A DNA stretch of 64,000 nucleotides from Buddleja alternifolia (GCA_019426215.1 CM033396.1:36508503-36572502); one strand, 5' to 3'; counted from the first letter of the stretch, positions 38,360 to 50,904 are shown. Numbers and translations: made by a program. Notes: generated by a model not told the origin, from the letters alone.

Positions 38360-41300
38360 TAGACTTTAAGCCCATTCCCTCCGTTGAACTTTCAACTAGA
38401 TCTCTTGGAAAGCCTTTTGTTAGTGGATCTGCAATATTTTCCTTTGACTTTACATTGTCTACGGAAATTATGCCACTAGAGATAAGTTGTTTAATGGTAT
38501 TGTTTCATTGACGTATATGTCTTGACTTACCATACTACTTTGTGCCCTTCCAATTGCAGATTGACTATCACAATATATCAAAATTAGAGGCACAGGTTTT
38601 GTCCAACACGGAATGTCTTCTAAGAAATTTCGAAGCCACTAAGCTTGTTCACCAGCTTTATATAAATCTATAAACTCTGATTCTATAGTAGATCGGGCTA
38701 CGCATGTTTGTTTAGAAAACTTCCACGACACAAATCCTCCATCTATGGTAAAAACATAACCACTAGTAGATTTCATATGTGTCAGATATCCAATTTGCAT
38801 CACTGTATCCTTCCAATATAGCAGGATATCTCCTATAATGTAATTCATAATTCACAGAGTATCTTAGATATTTAAGAACTCAATGGTCTTGATTTGGATT
38901 ACTCGTATATCTACTCAATTTACTAACATAGTAGGCAATATCCGGACTTGTGCAGTTTGCAATATACATCAAACTACCAATAATCCGAGAATATTCAGGT
39001 TGTGATATAGGCTCACCATAGTTCTTTACTAACGTTAAATTAGGATCCACATGTGTCCTTATAGGAGGTTTGCTATATGCATTAAACTTTCTAAGCAACA
39101 TAGGGAGATTGCGATAGAACAATTCTCTCAGTATACTAAAAGAGTTTGATTTCTAATATAACGTAAGCTTTGCCCATATTCTTCATGTCGAAATATCTTT
39201 TCAACATGCCTTTAGTATTCATGATTATTTCATGATTACTTCTCAATATTAGCATGTCATCTACATGATGACATATTCATTTTGTGTGTACTTTATGTAG
39301 ACGCATTTGTCACATTCGTTGATCTTGAAACCATTTGATAACATCGTCTTGCCAAACTTTTCATGACATTGTTTAGGCGCTTGTTTAAGTTTATGCAATG
39401 ATTTAACGAGCTTACACACTTTCTTTTCTTTTCCAGGAGCTATGTAACCCTCGGGGTTGTTCCATATAGACTTCTTCGTCTAACTCTTCATTTACGAATG
39501 CGGTTTTAACATCAATTTGATGTATCTCAAGATTGTACTGAACAACAATTGCGATGAGTACTCTTATAGTGGTTATTCTAGATACAGAAGAGTAAGTATC
39601 AAAATAATCAAGGTCTTTAGTTTGTCGGTATCCTTTGCTACCAAACGAGCCTTATATTTATCAATACTTCTATCAGCCTTATATTTACGCTTCAGAATCT
39701 ACTTAAACCCAGTGGTTTACTACCTTTTGGGAGATCTACTAACTCCCAGGTGTGATTCTGCATAATTGACTAAATTTCACTATCAATAGCTTCTTTCCTG
39801 AGTGGCGCTTCTGTACTTGATAAAGTTTCTTTAATAGTTCTTGGTTCGTTTTCTGCCATATAGGTCAGAAAATTAGGACCAAAAGATTTAGCAACCTTTG
39901 TCCTTTTACTACGACGTGGTTCATCATCAATTTGATTATTATCACTGATAGATTCACGAGGTCTTTTGGAAGAACTCGTCTCGCTTATTTTCTTACATGG
40001 AAAGATGTCCTCAAGAAAGACGGCATTTCTTAATTCCATTATCGTTCCTTTGTGGATATCAGAAATGTCGGACTTATGCACGAGGAACTTATAGTCGCTC
40101 GCTACTATTAAGTGCATAACCAATAAATATGTCATCAACAGTTTTAGGCCCTATTTTCACTTGTTTGGGGTTAGGTACTTCTACATTTGCCAAACATCTC
40201 CACACTTTTATATATCGGTATGAAGGTTAAGAATTTTTCCACATCTTGTAAGGAGTTTCACTCATATTTCTATGTGGAATTTTATTCAGAATATAGTTTC
40301 ACGAGAGAGTAGCTTCCCCCACATATTCTGAGGTAAACCCTAGTTGAGATCAACGCATTTATCATCCTCTTCAGAGTACGATTTTTACGTTCAGCAAATC
40401 CATTAGATTGAGGTGAGTATGGTGCCGTGGTTTGATGAATTATTCCATGACTAGAATAGAATTCCTCAAACAGTGCACCATATTCTCCACCTCTATCACT
40501 TTGAATAACTTTAATTCGTTTGTCTAATTGATTTTCAACTTCACTTTTATAATGAGTGAATGCTTCTAATGCTTCGTCTTTACTTCTAAGTTCGTAGACA
40601 TAGCAATATCTTGTGCAATCATTGATGAATGTAATAAAAGTACTTTTTTCCAGGTCTAGTTTGCACAAACTTTAAGTCACAAATATCACTGTGAATAAGT
40701 TCTAGAGGTATGGTGCTCTTTTCATCAATAGTATGAAACTTCGTTTTGACTAGCTTTGCTTCAACACAAATTTCGCATTTATGTTGATCATTTATTTGAA
40801 AAGATGGTAATAAATTCAACTTAACAAGTCTTTTTATAATATTAAAATTAACATATCCTAGTCTAACATGCCACAAATTTGAATACTCAATCAAGGAAGA
40901 AGAATTACTCTTTTCACATTCATACTTTCCAGGGTCACGATGGACCTTTATTATATTCATCTTAAAAAGGCCCTTATAAAGGTGACCTTTTCCCATAAAA
41001 ACCCACTTTTAGTGAGCGTTACTCTATTAGCCTCAAAAGCTAACTTAAACCAGCCTTAGCTAAGGTAGCTCCCGAAATCAAATTCATGCGAATATCCGAT
41101 AAATGCAAATCATCAATTAAGGTTAACTATTTTCCAGAAGTCATCTTCAAGACTACTCTTCCAAGCCCAACAACTGGCAAGGTAGCAGAGTTTCCCATAT
41201 ATAGCTTTCTTCCATTTATTGGAAGATACCTCAAGAACATCTCCTTGTTGGAGCAAATGTGTTGAGTAGCCTAGTGTCGACGAACCATTCTTTTGATTAT

Positions 41301-42327
41301 CAACCATGTTGCACTCAAACACAACAACAATTAGGTCAATCTCAGATAGATCAACCGCGACACTTTTGACCTCCATTTTAGCTAGGTGAGCTTGACTCTG
41401 AACTCTTTATCCGTTCGAATCTTTCTTCTTCGGCTCCCTACAGTCTCTAGCCATGTGGTTTTGTTTCCCACAGCTGTGGCAATTCCCAATGAACTTGTGT
41501 TTCTTTCCTTTTCCTTTTGGCTTGACAAGAAGCTTCATCTTCTTGTTAGCACTTGACTCGGCCATGTTCGCCATAATAGGTGATGATGGATTGGTTGACT
41601 TTTTGTCAGTAGAGCGGTTGTCCTCTTCAATCCTCAGTCTTACGATCAAATCCTCTAGCCTCATCTCTTTGCGTTTATGCATGAGATAATTCTTGAAATC
41701 CCTCCAACCCGGTGGTAGCTTTTCAATAATAGAAGCCACGTGGAAAGACTCATTCAACATCATGTCCTCGGCATGAACTTCATGCAAGATAATCTTTATC
41801 TCTTGGACTTGGCTAATGACGGTCTTAGAATCCACAATCTTGAAATCAAGAACTTCCCAACTACAAACTTCTTTAGGCCCGCATCCTCAGTCAGGTACTT
41901 TCTGTCCAAAGACTCCCACAAAGTCCTTGTTGTCCGAAAAGCACTATACATACTATAAAGTGTGTCATCAAGCCCATTTAGAATGTAGTTCCTGCACAGG
42001 AAGTCACAATGATTTCATGCATCATAGCACCCACCATCAGTTTCACCCTCAGTACTGAAGGAACACTCTCGGTCATAAACCTAGACAAGTTCAGTGTGGT
42101 TAGGTAGAACAACATTTTCTCTTTCCACCTTTTGAAATCAGCCCCATTGAAATTTTCGAGTTTCTCCTCATGAGCCGGGGCATAGGGCATGGTTGGTGCC
42201 ACAGGGGGGCAACAACAGCAGCGGCAACCGAAGTAGCCGACGGTGGTGGTGGTGGTGGTGTCACCGTTGGTGAGACATTCGGTGGTGGAAGATCAAGTGG
42301 TGTCGCGTTGAAACCTCTGGTAGACAT
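38360..42327 (-). pseudogene. Copia gag-pol remnant
   Basis: In element order: gag start MSTRGFNATPLDLPPPN with a proline run (from 42327); gag core beginning MAPTMPYAPAHEEKLENFNG (from 42202, another frame); CCHC knuckle CHSCGKQNHMARDC near 41440-41485; GAG-pre-integrase (HVRLGY, then HKCEICVEAK; 40775-40890); integrase core with D-D-E-type residues (SDICD, QSDRGGEYG, then PYSPQSNGFAERKNRTLK; about 40360-40720); a linker with RRSKR; reverse transcriptase C-terminus (SRIIGSLMYIANCTSPDIAY, about 38930-39000); and RNase H ([20 protein letters not shown], 38700-38770). Multiple frameshifts occur and the protease region is barely recognisable. It could not make a functional polyprotein. Confidence 0.85.
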
Positions 42328-42353
42328 TTTTCAAACAGATTATGTGTTAAGTT

Positions 42354-43213
42354 TGTTGTGAAAAATGTAGTAGCACTTGTTATAGAAATTAGTATAGTCG
42401 AGGCACGGATAACCCAATTTTCTTAACACAATAACGCTCCGCTCTTGATGGTTACGGGATATGGCGTTTGTGTCCCAAGATACAACGACTATCGTCTTAG
42501 AGATAGGGTCACTCCAAATTTTTAAGCCCAGCGAACAAGTTTCTGTCAGAACTCTCAATTTATGAATGAAGAATTCTTTTATGCACTCAATTTAGTACTT
42601 AAAAGATAGAAGAGAGAAGAGAATGATTGGTACTTCCAAAGGTTGGGGACCAAAAAGTCATAACTTTTTGGATTTTGTAGAATAGCCTCAGCAGGTGCGC
42701 ATGCGCCTTTTTACACCCCAGCCAGGTTCAGTTTCTACTCAGCAGCTGCAATGTACCTGCTCAGTCAACTGGTCCACGCGTGGACTTCTGGTGTATTACA
42801 CCCGTTCAATCGTGGCCATTGATTGAAAGGTTGTGATCTACCATCGCAGCTGATGAAATCTAACGGTTCAAAATTCATATAGAAATAATAATTAAATTAA
42901 TTAATCAAATAATTAACTCATATGGAAAATATAATTAAATTAATTAATCAACCTTCAAACATATAAGCACACTTATATGGAGTTTTGAACCAATATAGGA
43001 TATCAACATTTCAACAATTCAAAAGTCAATCTTTAGCCTTTAATTTATCATTCATCCGAAATCGGAATTGAGAAATTCAAAATGCTATCGATATCTACTC
43101 AGAACGTAGTTTTATAATATGTCGTAATATTATACTTCCGAGTAACTTGGCATTTTTGAATTTCCATCTAAAATGTGTCAAAACACACTTTAGATTGAGC
43201 TAGATTTCCAACT
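42354..43213 (-). repeat. 5' LTR of the Copia element (promoter-deleted)
   Basis: 860 bp. Compared with the 3' LTR it lacks about 40 bp around 42630, exactly the segment that holds the TATA-like box in the other copy, and about 250 bp at about 42950 (the GC-rich segment). Only 26 bp separate it from the gag ATG, and no tRNA-Met-type primer-binding site is visible there. Confidence 0.8.
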
Positions 43214-43468
43214 ATATACATATATATATATATTAGTTTTTAGCCATAATATTTTTATTTAAATATATTTCTATATATTATGATTGTGTAGTGTAAATAA
43301 GGTTATGATTTGTATTTAAGTGGATCAAATAAATGACTAAAGTACTATACAAATTTGGTTTCAATTCATGTATATAACCAAACAATGACATGGGAAAGAC
43401 TATTTCAGGTGGAATCCCTTTCCACCTAGACTGAGCTTTTCTGGAATGTCAGTCAGCGTACCAAACGT

Positions 43469-43994
43469 GCCGGTTGTTCTTCTAGTTGAACTTTTAGGAT
43501 TTTGATGAGGGTGTGTAAATCAAGTTAGACCCTGAGATCTTTATCTGATTTGTAGTTAGACCTTGAGCTTCATGGATTAGTCACACTACACCTTGATAAT
43601 AATCAATTTAAACCCTAAGTTTTATTAAGGGCATTTTGATAAACTTGGGTATAAAATATTTTAACCATATAAGTATATGTTTAATTAATTTAAATCGATA
43701 TCCATGGTGAAAAAAGTATTTTCTAATTCCAAAATATATAAAACGGAATGACATTGCACTCAAGTAGAACATGAGATGTCTTAAACAACTGATAATATTC
43801 AATTAAAAATTACATTTGCATCTGAACATACTTTATATCATTCAAAAGTATAATCAAGTTTTTTTATTTTTATTTTGATATTAATATAATAATTGAGTTT
43901 TAATTTATATTGATTTGAATAATGATCGATTTTATAGCTTACAATTTGATTCTTCATGAATATTTTTTTTTAAGAAATTCTTCATGAATTTATT
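43469..43994. other. AT-rich intergenic region, no gene seen
   Basis: No coding region or element ends are supported between the outer inverted-repeat element and the dispersed repeat copy A. Confidence 0.5.
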
Positions 43995-44539
43995 TTTAAG
44001 AAAAATTGGTCTTATATATCATTCAATCGAAAGTTTACAACGCCTGGAACAATACAATTTATATCGACTCAAACGATATAATAAAAATATCTGAAACACC
44101 AACTATCAAGTTTCTTGAAGATAACAAATCTTAAAAACTCACAAACGAATATAAGAAAACTCTTGTGCTCAAAACTACAATCTTATTCAAGACAAAAAAA
44201 CTCTCATTCGAGAAAGAAAACGAATTCTTATTCGAGAGAGAAAATAAAAACTAAATACAAATATAAAATACTATCGAAAACCTTGTTTATTATCCATCTT
44301 CATCTCGTCAAACCACCTCTATCTCATTAGATTCATCCATGTCTCGTTAGATCTGAAGTTGGGATACATAATTTGAAGGACAGTGCTCCAATCCAACCCG
44401 CTGATAATAGTGTTGACAATAGTGGTGATGGAAGTAACCGCCTTACCAAATCATCATCTACGGAGAACAAGAAAAGAAAAAAAGTTAGTGTTTGAGAGTA
44501 AAGAAAAGGAGAGAGGCGGCTTAGATCTAAATTCTTCAT
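43995..44539 (+). repeat. Dispersed repeat, copy A
   Basis: Highly similar, in the same orientation, to 50905-51346. Shared runs include AAAGTTTACAACGCCT, then TTTATATCGACTCAAACGAT, then ACACCAACTATCAAGTTTC, and an array of TCTCGT-containing near-repeats. It ends at a hAT MITE. No family was recognised; a retrotransposon LTR or a gene-derived 5' leader are possibilities. Confidence 0.7.
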
Positions 44540-44547
44540 GAATTTAA

Positions 44548-45151
44548 TAGGGTTGTGCATCTCGGTTCGGTTCGGTTAACCGAAAATTCGATTCTTTAAA
44601 ATTATAAACCGAAACCGAACTGAAATGAAACGTTTCGGTTCGGTTCGATTTCGGTTTATCCACCGGTTAACCGAATTTGGGGCCAAGAAATGGGAGCAAC
44701 TTTTTTTTGGTATTTCGGCTCGGGCATGAATTTTGTTTGGGCATAGGCTTCATTTGGAAAATTTGTAATTAATGATTGCTTAGTTATTTTGTCTCAATAA
44801 AGTTGAAATTAACGAGAGAGGGGGGCTGTCGGGCAGAGAACTGAGAAGCAGCAGAATGAGTTTAGACTTTTAGTTTTGTGTTTTGACTTAAAAAGAAATC
44901 TGAAATCATATTCATAATTAGGCAATTAGGAATTAGCCTCAAAATTATTTCGAAATTACACATTAGCCCCCTAAAAATTATATATTATTTGAAAATTCAT
45001 TCGGTATTCGGTTCGATTCGGTTAACAGAGACCCAAAACCAAAACCGAACCGAAGCTCTTGAAAATTAAAAACCGAACCGAGTTTCGGTTCCAAGTGAAA
45101 TTTTCGATTCCGATTCGGTTCGGTCGGTTAACCAAACCGTGACCACCCCCA
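44548..45151. mobile_element. hAT-type MITE with CGGTTCGGTT-rich ends
   Basis: The 8-bp target duplication GAATTTAA is perfect (44540-44547 and 45152-45159). The ends read TAGGGTTGTGCA and, inverted, TGGGGGTGGTCA, an imperfect hAT-like terminal inverted repeat. Subterminal regions are rich in CGGTTCGGTT and its complement, giving strong fold-back potential. No coding capacity. It interrupts or abuts dispersed repeat copy A. Confidence 0.8.
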
Positions 45152-45159
45152 GAATTTAA

Positions 45160-45742
45160 GCTGCTTATTTTAGTCTGGCGTGATGCACGCGGAGAGCGAA
45201 CAATAATCAGTAATTTGGTCAAACATAAAGTTTGACTATATATCTATACTATTTAATTCTTCTTCTCTTGTTGACTAATAATTTAGTATTGTATTATAAA
45301 TTATTTATGGCGATTTTAGTCCTTTGTTGCGATAAAGGTAACAAAGTAGTATATATTATTTGATAACCTAGTTATTATGAAGGTAGTTGTTTTTTGTTTT
45401 TTTTGGTAAGATATGAAGGTAGTTGTCTAATTTTGAATTTTTTAACTTAATTATTTTAGATTAAGATTGATCACTACTTTTTATCCATATTCAATAAAAA
45501 ATATATAATAATTTCTTATGTGGCACAATTGAGTTCAGTAATACTATCCACATTGTTTGTTTATTTAGATATAGTCTTCAGGCTTGTATTTATTATATAT
45601 AGATTAATTTTAATATGTTATTTAATTAATTTTCAAAAAATCAATATATTATTTATTATTACACTAAAACAATAATAAATCGATTGGTCAATAATATAAA
45701 TGATTTTTTTTTCTTTTTATTGTTACACAAAGGAGCAGATTG
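45160..45742. other. AT-rich intergenic region, no gene seen
   Basis: No supportable frame or repeat. Confidence 0.5.
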
Positions 45743-45745
45743 TTA

Positions 45746-46333
45746 GGCCCCGATTGGAAGATATTTCATTTTTTATTTTTCTCAGAAAAAGTAAGAAAAA
45801 TTATTTTATAAGGGAGTAAAGATATGATGGATGACTTTTCTTGATAGCAAAAATTGTGGTTATTAGGTGTGATGTGATATTCTTTTTCTGCTGAAAAAAT
45901 TATTTTTTTTGTGAAAAATTGTTATTGATTAGTTTTTATTTTTTAAGAAAATTTAGATATATTTAAGTTAAACTCATCAATTAAGGCATCAAAAAATATT
46001 CAAAATAGATCTTGTTTTGTACATTGTGCCATTTCGAATCAAGATATGTGATTATTTTGATGAGTATATTATAACATTACCGGATAAAGGTCTTTTAATA
46101 GTTGGATGAGCTGTCTAATCATGAATAGTATACCATCTGACTTTTTTGAGGAAAATATGAGAAAAATGTCATTTAAATTCAATTTTCAAAGAAATTTGAG
46201 ATTTTTTTAGAGAATTGAGTGTAGCATTTTGTTTGAAAATATTTTTAAGAGATATCAAATAAATACATTTTTTATGCAAAAAAAATCTCTTAAAAATCAA
46301 AAAATAGAAAATGACGTGCATCCAAGCGGAGCC
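45746..46333 (+). mobile_element. Tourist (PIF/Harbinger) MITE, copy 1
   Basis: Flanked by the trinucleotide TTA on both sides (45743-45745 and 46334-46336). Ends are GGCCCCGATTGGA and, inverted, GGCTCCGCTTGGA. The 588-bp interior has no coding capacity. It is homologous, in inverted orientation, to 56545-57155. Confidence 0.8.
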
Positions 46334-46676
46334 TTAGTACCGTCCACCAATTGACTTGTTTAGTACTCCGCAAGTTATTGACCTCACAATTCAAATGAAT
46401 CATGTGATTCATTTGAATTTTCCTGTAAAAGGATTGTGTATAAACATTGACTCATTTCTACAATGAGGTGCCTTCACGGTTCTAGTGTAGAATCCAAAGA
46501 GAATGAAGAATTATGGGTATATCATGTTATATTTGTTGGATAAAATTTGGTAATCTACGATTATCACAAGTTTGATCATTATATTAGTGTGGGAAAACGC
46601 AATAATCCATTCAAAATTTCCGAAATTTTATATTTTTTATATAATTTTTTGTTTATACGTCTTATATAAACTACAT

Positions 46677-46974
46677 GGGTTTTTATAAAATTTATATTTT
46701 AGCATTTTTATGTGGAATATATGTTGAGATTTCATCACATACATCGCATCCTTTTAACGGTAGAAATGACATTTTATAGCACTTGTGGTTCACTATTATT
46801 ACTTTTGTAAGTTGAAATGACATTTTGAATAGTATAAGTGAATTACGAGAAAATATTGTTTCAACTGATAAATTGACATTGTTATTCTTAAAAGGGTCAC
46901 ATGCTATGTATGTGATGGAATTTCGGCGAATATTCTGTTGGAAAATGCAAAAATATAAAATTTTATAAAAACCC
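46677..46974. repeat. Foldback sequence, MITE-like
   Basis: Imperfect inverted arms of about 120 bp: the left arm starts GGGTTTTTATAAAATTTATA and the right arm ends with its complement (ATAAAATTTTATAAAAACCC). Both arms include CATCACATACAT and its complement. No clear target duplication, so element status is likely but not proven. Confidence 0.6.
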
Positions 46975-46999
46975 GTTTAATTCAGATTAGAATGTCTAA

Positions 47000-47659
47000 G
47001 GCTGTGTTTGGCTCGATGGATTTGGGTATGGGGATTTCAGATCCCCTGCTCAAATCCATTGTTTGCTGTTTGATCCAAATTCTAAATGAATGGATTGCAA
47101 ATCCGTTTTAGGGCAAAGTTGATTTGAAGCCCATTTTCTAATGGATTTCAAATCCATTCCCACACCTTGTCATTTGAAATTCACTCCAACTAAAATTAAC
47201 ACACTTTTTACACACACCTTACACATTTACACACACACATCAAACTTTTTACACATACAACACACTTTTACACACTCCATATTTTTTACACATACAACAC
47301 ACTTTTACACACACTCCATACTTTTTACACACACAACACACTTTTTACACACATTACACATTTTTTACACACACAACACACTTTTTACAAGTGTGTTATG
47401 TGTGTGAAAAGTGTGCAGTGTGTGTAAAATGTGTGTAATGTAGTGTAAAAATCAAATAAAATATTGAAGGATTTCAAATGTTTTAAGATTTATAACCAAA
47501 CAATGAAATTGAAATCCATGGATTTGGAAATCCTTTTATAAATCCATATATATAGCAAAACAAGGAATTTCAATGGTGCGGATTTCAAATCCAAAGGGTT
47601 TGAAATCCATTCATTTCAAATACCTTGTCAAATCCAAATCCATTGATTCAAACACAGAC
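47000..47659. mobile_element. Tourist (PIF/Harbinger)-like MITE containing an ACACAC-rich hairpin
   Basis: Trinucleotide TAA flanks both ends (46997-46999 and 47660-47662). Ends are GGCTGTGTTTG and, inverted, GTCTGTGTTTG. Subterminal blocks built from AAATCCATT and its complement pair across the element. The centre (about 47190-47450) is a TTTTTACACACA-type array that meets a TGTGTGTAAAA array, giving a long imperfect hairpin. No coding capacity; the open frame at 47141-47407 is this repeat. Confidence 0.75.
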
Positions 47660-47662
47660 TAA

Positions 47663-49382
47663 AAAATATATATAAAAAACGAAAAATTTGGATGAGTTAC
47701 TAATTTTTACCCCTAATATTGCGCATAAATTCTCACCACTTACTTGGAGAAAATAAATTTGTATAATATATCAATATTAGTAATTAGTAACACATGTAAA
47801 TTGAAAATAAAAATTGTCACAACAACTCATTGACTATATCGTTATTGTCATTTAACTCAACACAAGTTCGGTTCCTAGCTTGGAGATTCTTGGGAGGGGT
47901 GTACGTAAGCTCGTTCACCCTGCCTGAACCATTCCCACATACTACGTAATTGTGGTTATTATATAATATTTCAACCTGTCACTATCAGATTGAGTAATAG
48001 GTTCAACAAACCATCCGCGAGTATTTCCAAATTGTTGCATAATTGACCATAGATTAATGGCAAAAGCTTGATTTTCCACATTTGTTATAATATGATTTTA
48101 ATTTGTAATGTAAAAAGATTCAAATGTATCATATATAACAAGGGGTCAAATACTTGACAAAATAACATCTGCACTCCAAACACCTATGTTAATTTTTAAT
48201 TACAAGACTAAAGACAGGGTCTAAGTATGTCACACGTTTCCTTTGAGCCTCGCAAGTCAAGAATTGTGTTTGAAGAAGAAATTCAAGAAATGTATTTAAA
48301 AATTTCAAACAAATGGATCCATTGTTCACAATGATGGAACGAGTAATTAGAAGGAGTGTGATTAGTTTGAGTAGTAGCTACAAGTAAGTTATTAGGGGAT
48401 AGAATCAATATTTGCAACATGTTAATCGGGAGGGTATTGGTTTTGAAAAATCGTCCGAATCGTACCACATCGCACCGTTTTTATTGATTTTCTACATAAA
48501 TCATGACTTAAATATTAAATCAAAATTGCACCGCCCTATATGGCTTGGTGTCAATTTTTATATTAAAAAAATAGCACCGCTCCGCCTATATATATGTGTG
48601 TGTATGCATAAATATATATTATATTCAATTTTAACTTTTAATAGTTTTTACTTGATTTTTTAATTTAATTTGCTATTTATCCTTGAATTGTATAGTTATA
48701 TCTTTTACATGATGAATAATATATGTTTAATCAACACAGTTGCTTGAGACTTTTAAAAGGGATAATATATCTTATGATTTTTCAGTGATATTTTTTTCAG
48801 ATAATAGAAATTTAAAGAGTTTCGGAAAAAGTTAAAAAGTAATATGAATTTATTTATAATGCTCATTCTATATACCACTCACAATTATTTGTAATAGCAA
48901 TTTCACCTTAGATCATCTATTGTCTTATAATCTAGAATTGTTTTTACAATATTCTTTTGCAAATTTTAGTGCACGAATTTTATAAACAAACAAGTACAAC
49001 ATATAAATATTTATACTATTAGCTTATCCACAAATTCCCAGTGACATGCTAGTATTTTTCTTGTTTTAATATATATTACTCATATAATATTATGCTATGA
49101 TTCTAAAACAAAATTATATTTCATGGATTTAATTTTTATAAATGTGTCCTTAATTAGTAGTTGTTTTAGTTATGAATGATCATGCTCTACTTCTTTTAGT
49201 TTAACAAAAAATATGACAGATTTTATTAATTTATTTAAATTTATGAAGTTAAACCAATTGATAGTCCACCAAACTACACCGAACCAAACAAAATTGTTTA
49301 GTCGGTTTTGATTTACAAAATCGCAATTTCAAATTGTATTTCCTCAAAGTCACATACGGAAATTCGATTTGATTTGATCACA
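47663..49382. other. AT-rich intergenic region, no gene seen
   Basis: No supportable gene. CACCGC-like motifs near 48465-48590 and 49275-49290 hint at a decayed element, but I found no matching ends. Confidence 0.45.
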
Positions 49383-49880
49383 AGGACGCGGCTATAACGC
49401 AAATTCTGATCGGCATTGGAGGCCTGCTAAGAAACAATCATGGTGACTTGATTCAGAGTTTCAGAGGAAATACGGTTGCGAAAAATATCTTGCACGCGGA
49501 ATTCCAAGCCATACATAAGGGGTTCAAACTTGCTTGGAACCTAAGAAAAATCAAGATAATCGTGGAAAGCGATTGTTGAGAGGCGGTTGATGATATTAGG
49601 GACGCTACGTTATCACATCGCTATTCGGACATCATTTGGCACATTCGATACTGGTTAAACTGCCCTTAGATTGCATCTATATCTCGTATTTGGAGAAATT
49701 TACTTGACGAAAATGTGCTTAAATTGCAATATGCAAATTATCAACACCCCGGATGAAGAAACAACAACTCCCTTGGAGCTAGACAAAATGGCCACCACTT
49801 GATCCTGTATCACGACTATAAGCCTCGGTTTGTCGGGCTAATAGCTTAGGGTACCCCCTTCTTCCCGAAATAAAAAAAAA
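49383..49880 (+). mobile_element. 5'-truncated LINE 3' end (RNase H remnant plus poly(A))
   Basis: Translation from about 49383 gives an RNase H-like stretch: IGIGGLLRNNHGDLIQSF, then HAEFQAIHKGFKLAW, then IIVESDC followed by a stop and EAVDD. This matches the RNase H of plant LINEs. It ends in A-rich sequence at 49872-49880 after CGGTTTGTCGGGCTAAT. It is short and disrupted by in-frame stops. Related in domain type to the LINE at 31925-37860. Confidence 0.7.
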
Positions 49881-50243
49881 GGTAATAAATTGCTATTAAA
49901 AGAGTCATAAAATAACTAAAGATAATAAAATCACGCAAAATTGAAGCTATAAATGAAACAAATATTAAAAATTATGAAATACTCTTTTTTTTTAAGGGGA
50001 AAAGCGGTATAATAAAGAAATAAAAATTTTAAAAAACTTAATTTCGAATTATTTGTCCCCAAATTTACGGTCTGCCCAAGGATTCTTCATATAGAATAAT
50101 AGAAGTAGAGCAAATGACACGGAGATTTTTTTTCTTCAGTAAATAATAATAATAATAATTTAAAAACATGAATAATGAAAAAACGCATAAATCATGTGAG
50201 AGAGTTATCTCAAAAATAAATAAAAAGTCCAGTATTATTCACA
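49881..50243. other. AT-rich intergenic region, no gene seen
   Basis: No supportable frame. A short (AAT)n run lies near 50145-50157. Confidence 0.5.
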
Positions 50244-50248
50244 TAAAT

Positions 50249-50788
50249 TGTTTCTGTGGCCCGTGCTTGTAGAAGTTTTGTCTTTGGATTTTTCAACAAT
50301 TTCAAATTTAATTCATAAATTGTCAAAGCAAACACGAAAATAAAAACGTAAAAGATTAAACGACACACAATTTACGTGGTTCAACAATTGCCTACGTCCA
50401 CAGAAAAGGAACAGAGAATTTTACTATTAACGAAAGAGGTACTAAATAGGGACAGAGTTAGGATTTTGTATCCGTAGGGCGAATACAGAAAAATGGGGGA
50501 AAACTTGACATTTTTTAGGTTTTTTTTTTGGGTGGGGGGGTGGATTATAAAAAATCAAAAATTTGTACATTTCAAAAAATAAATTTTCAGAAGTTGAAGG
50601 GGACGGCTGACCCTATCAGGCTACCAACCCCTGGCTCCGTCTCTGGTACAAAATACAATAATGTCAAACATTCAGACTAAAACCTAGCTCTGGATTTTCC
50701 CCAAAAAATGTAGCATTCTCGAGGGCTTCAACCTCTAGAAAACAGGCCTATTGATCATGGATATAGGACTTTAAGACATATCACAACA
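50249..50788 (-). mobile_element. Solo LTR (Copia, Tork-like), inverted relative to the one at 28923
   Basis: On the minus strand it begins TGTTGTGATATGTCTTAAAG (from 50788) and shares with the 28.9-kb copy a TAGGTTTTAGT block and the CAATTG...GAACCACGTAAATT end block. Flanks TAAAT (50244-50248) and TAAAC (50789-50793) match in four of five bases, an aged target duplication. It is longer than the other copy partly because a small MITE (50448-50645) is inserted in it. Confidence 0.7.
50448..50645. mobile_element. Small hAT-like MITE inside the solo LTR
   Basis: 198 bp with ends AGGGACAGAGTTAGG and, inverted, AGAGACGGAGCCAGG. Flanked by GTACTAAAT (50439-50447) and GTACAAAAT (50646-50654), one mismatch, the size of a hAT duplication. 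The related solo LTR at 28923-29278 has uninterrupted sequence at the equivalent GTACCTCTTTC site, which supports insertion. Confidence 0.65.
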
Positions 50789-50904
50789 TAAACAAATCTA
50801 TTATAGAAATAAAAAGTTAAATGTGTATTAATCTATACCTGTGCAGGCTAGTGAAATTAATGATAATTGTCCTATTGTTAATCACAACAAATAATTTTTT
50901 TTAA

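Larger units (their letters stand above)
30711..43213 (-). mobile_element. Ty1/Copia LTR retrotransposon (degenerate), with a LINE nested inside
   Basis: Two homologous LTRs flank the element: 42354-43213 (5' LTR in element sense) and 30711-31838 (3' LTR). Both run TGTTGG...CACAACA on the minus strand, although the outermost base of the 5' LTR has changed. The 5-bp duplication ATATA occurs at 30706-30710 and 43214-43218. The internal order is gag, integrase, reverse transcriptase, RNase H, which defines Copia. A purine tract (minus-strand ATGTGGGGGAT) precedes the 3' LTR at 31839-31849. The coding region is broken by frameshifts and stops. The LINE at 31925-37860 is inserted between the coding region and the 3' LTR. 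Confidence 0.88.
29939..43468. mobile_element. Outer inverted-repeat element split by the Copia insertion
   Basis: CACGTTTGGTAC near 29941 is matched by the inverted GTACCAAACGTG ending near 43468. The intervening host sequence is very TA-rich (30240-30710 and 43214-43250), and the Copia element is inserted in its (TA)n tract. Without the insert the outer element would be about 1.0 kb, the size of a MITE-like element. No clear target duplication is visible, so the class is not assigned and the exact ends are uncertain. Confidence 0.45.

Noticed and set aside
47141..47407. Plus-strand frame rich in Thr and His
   Set aside because: It is the translation of the ACACAC/TTTTT array inside a MITE.
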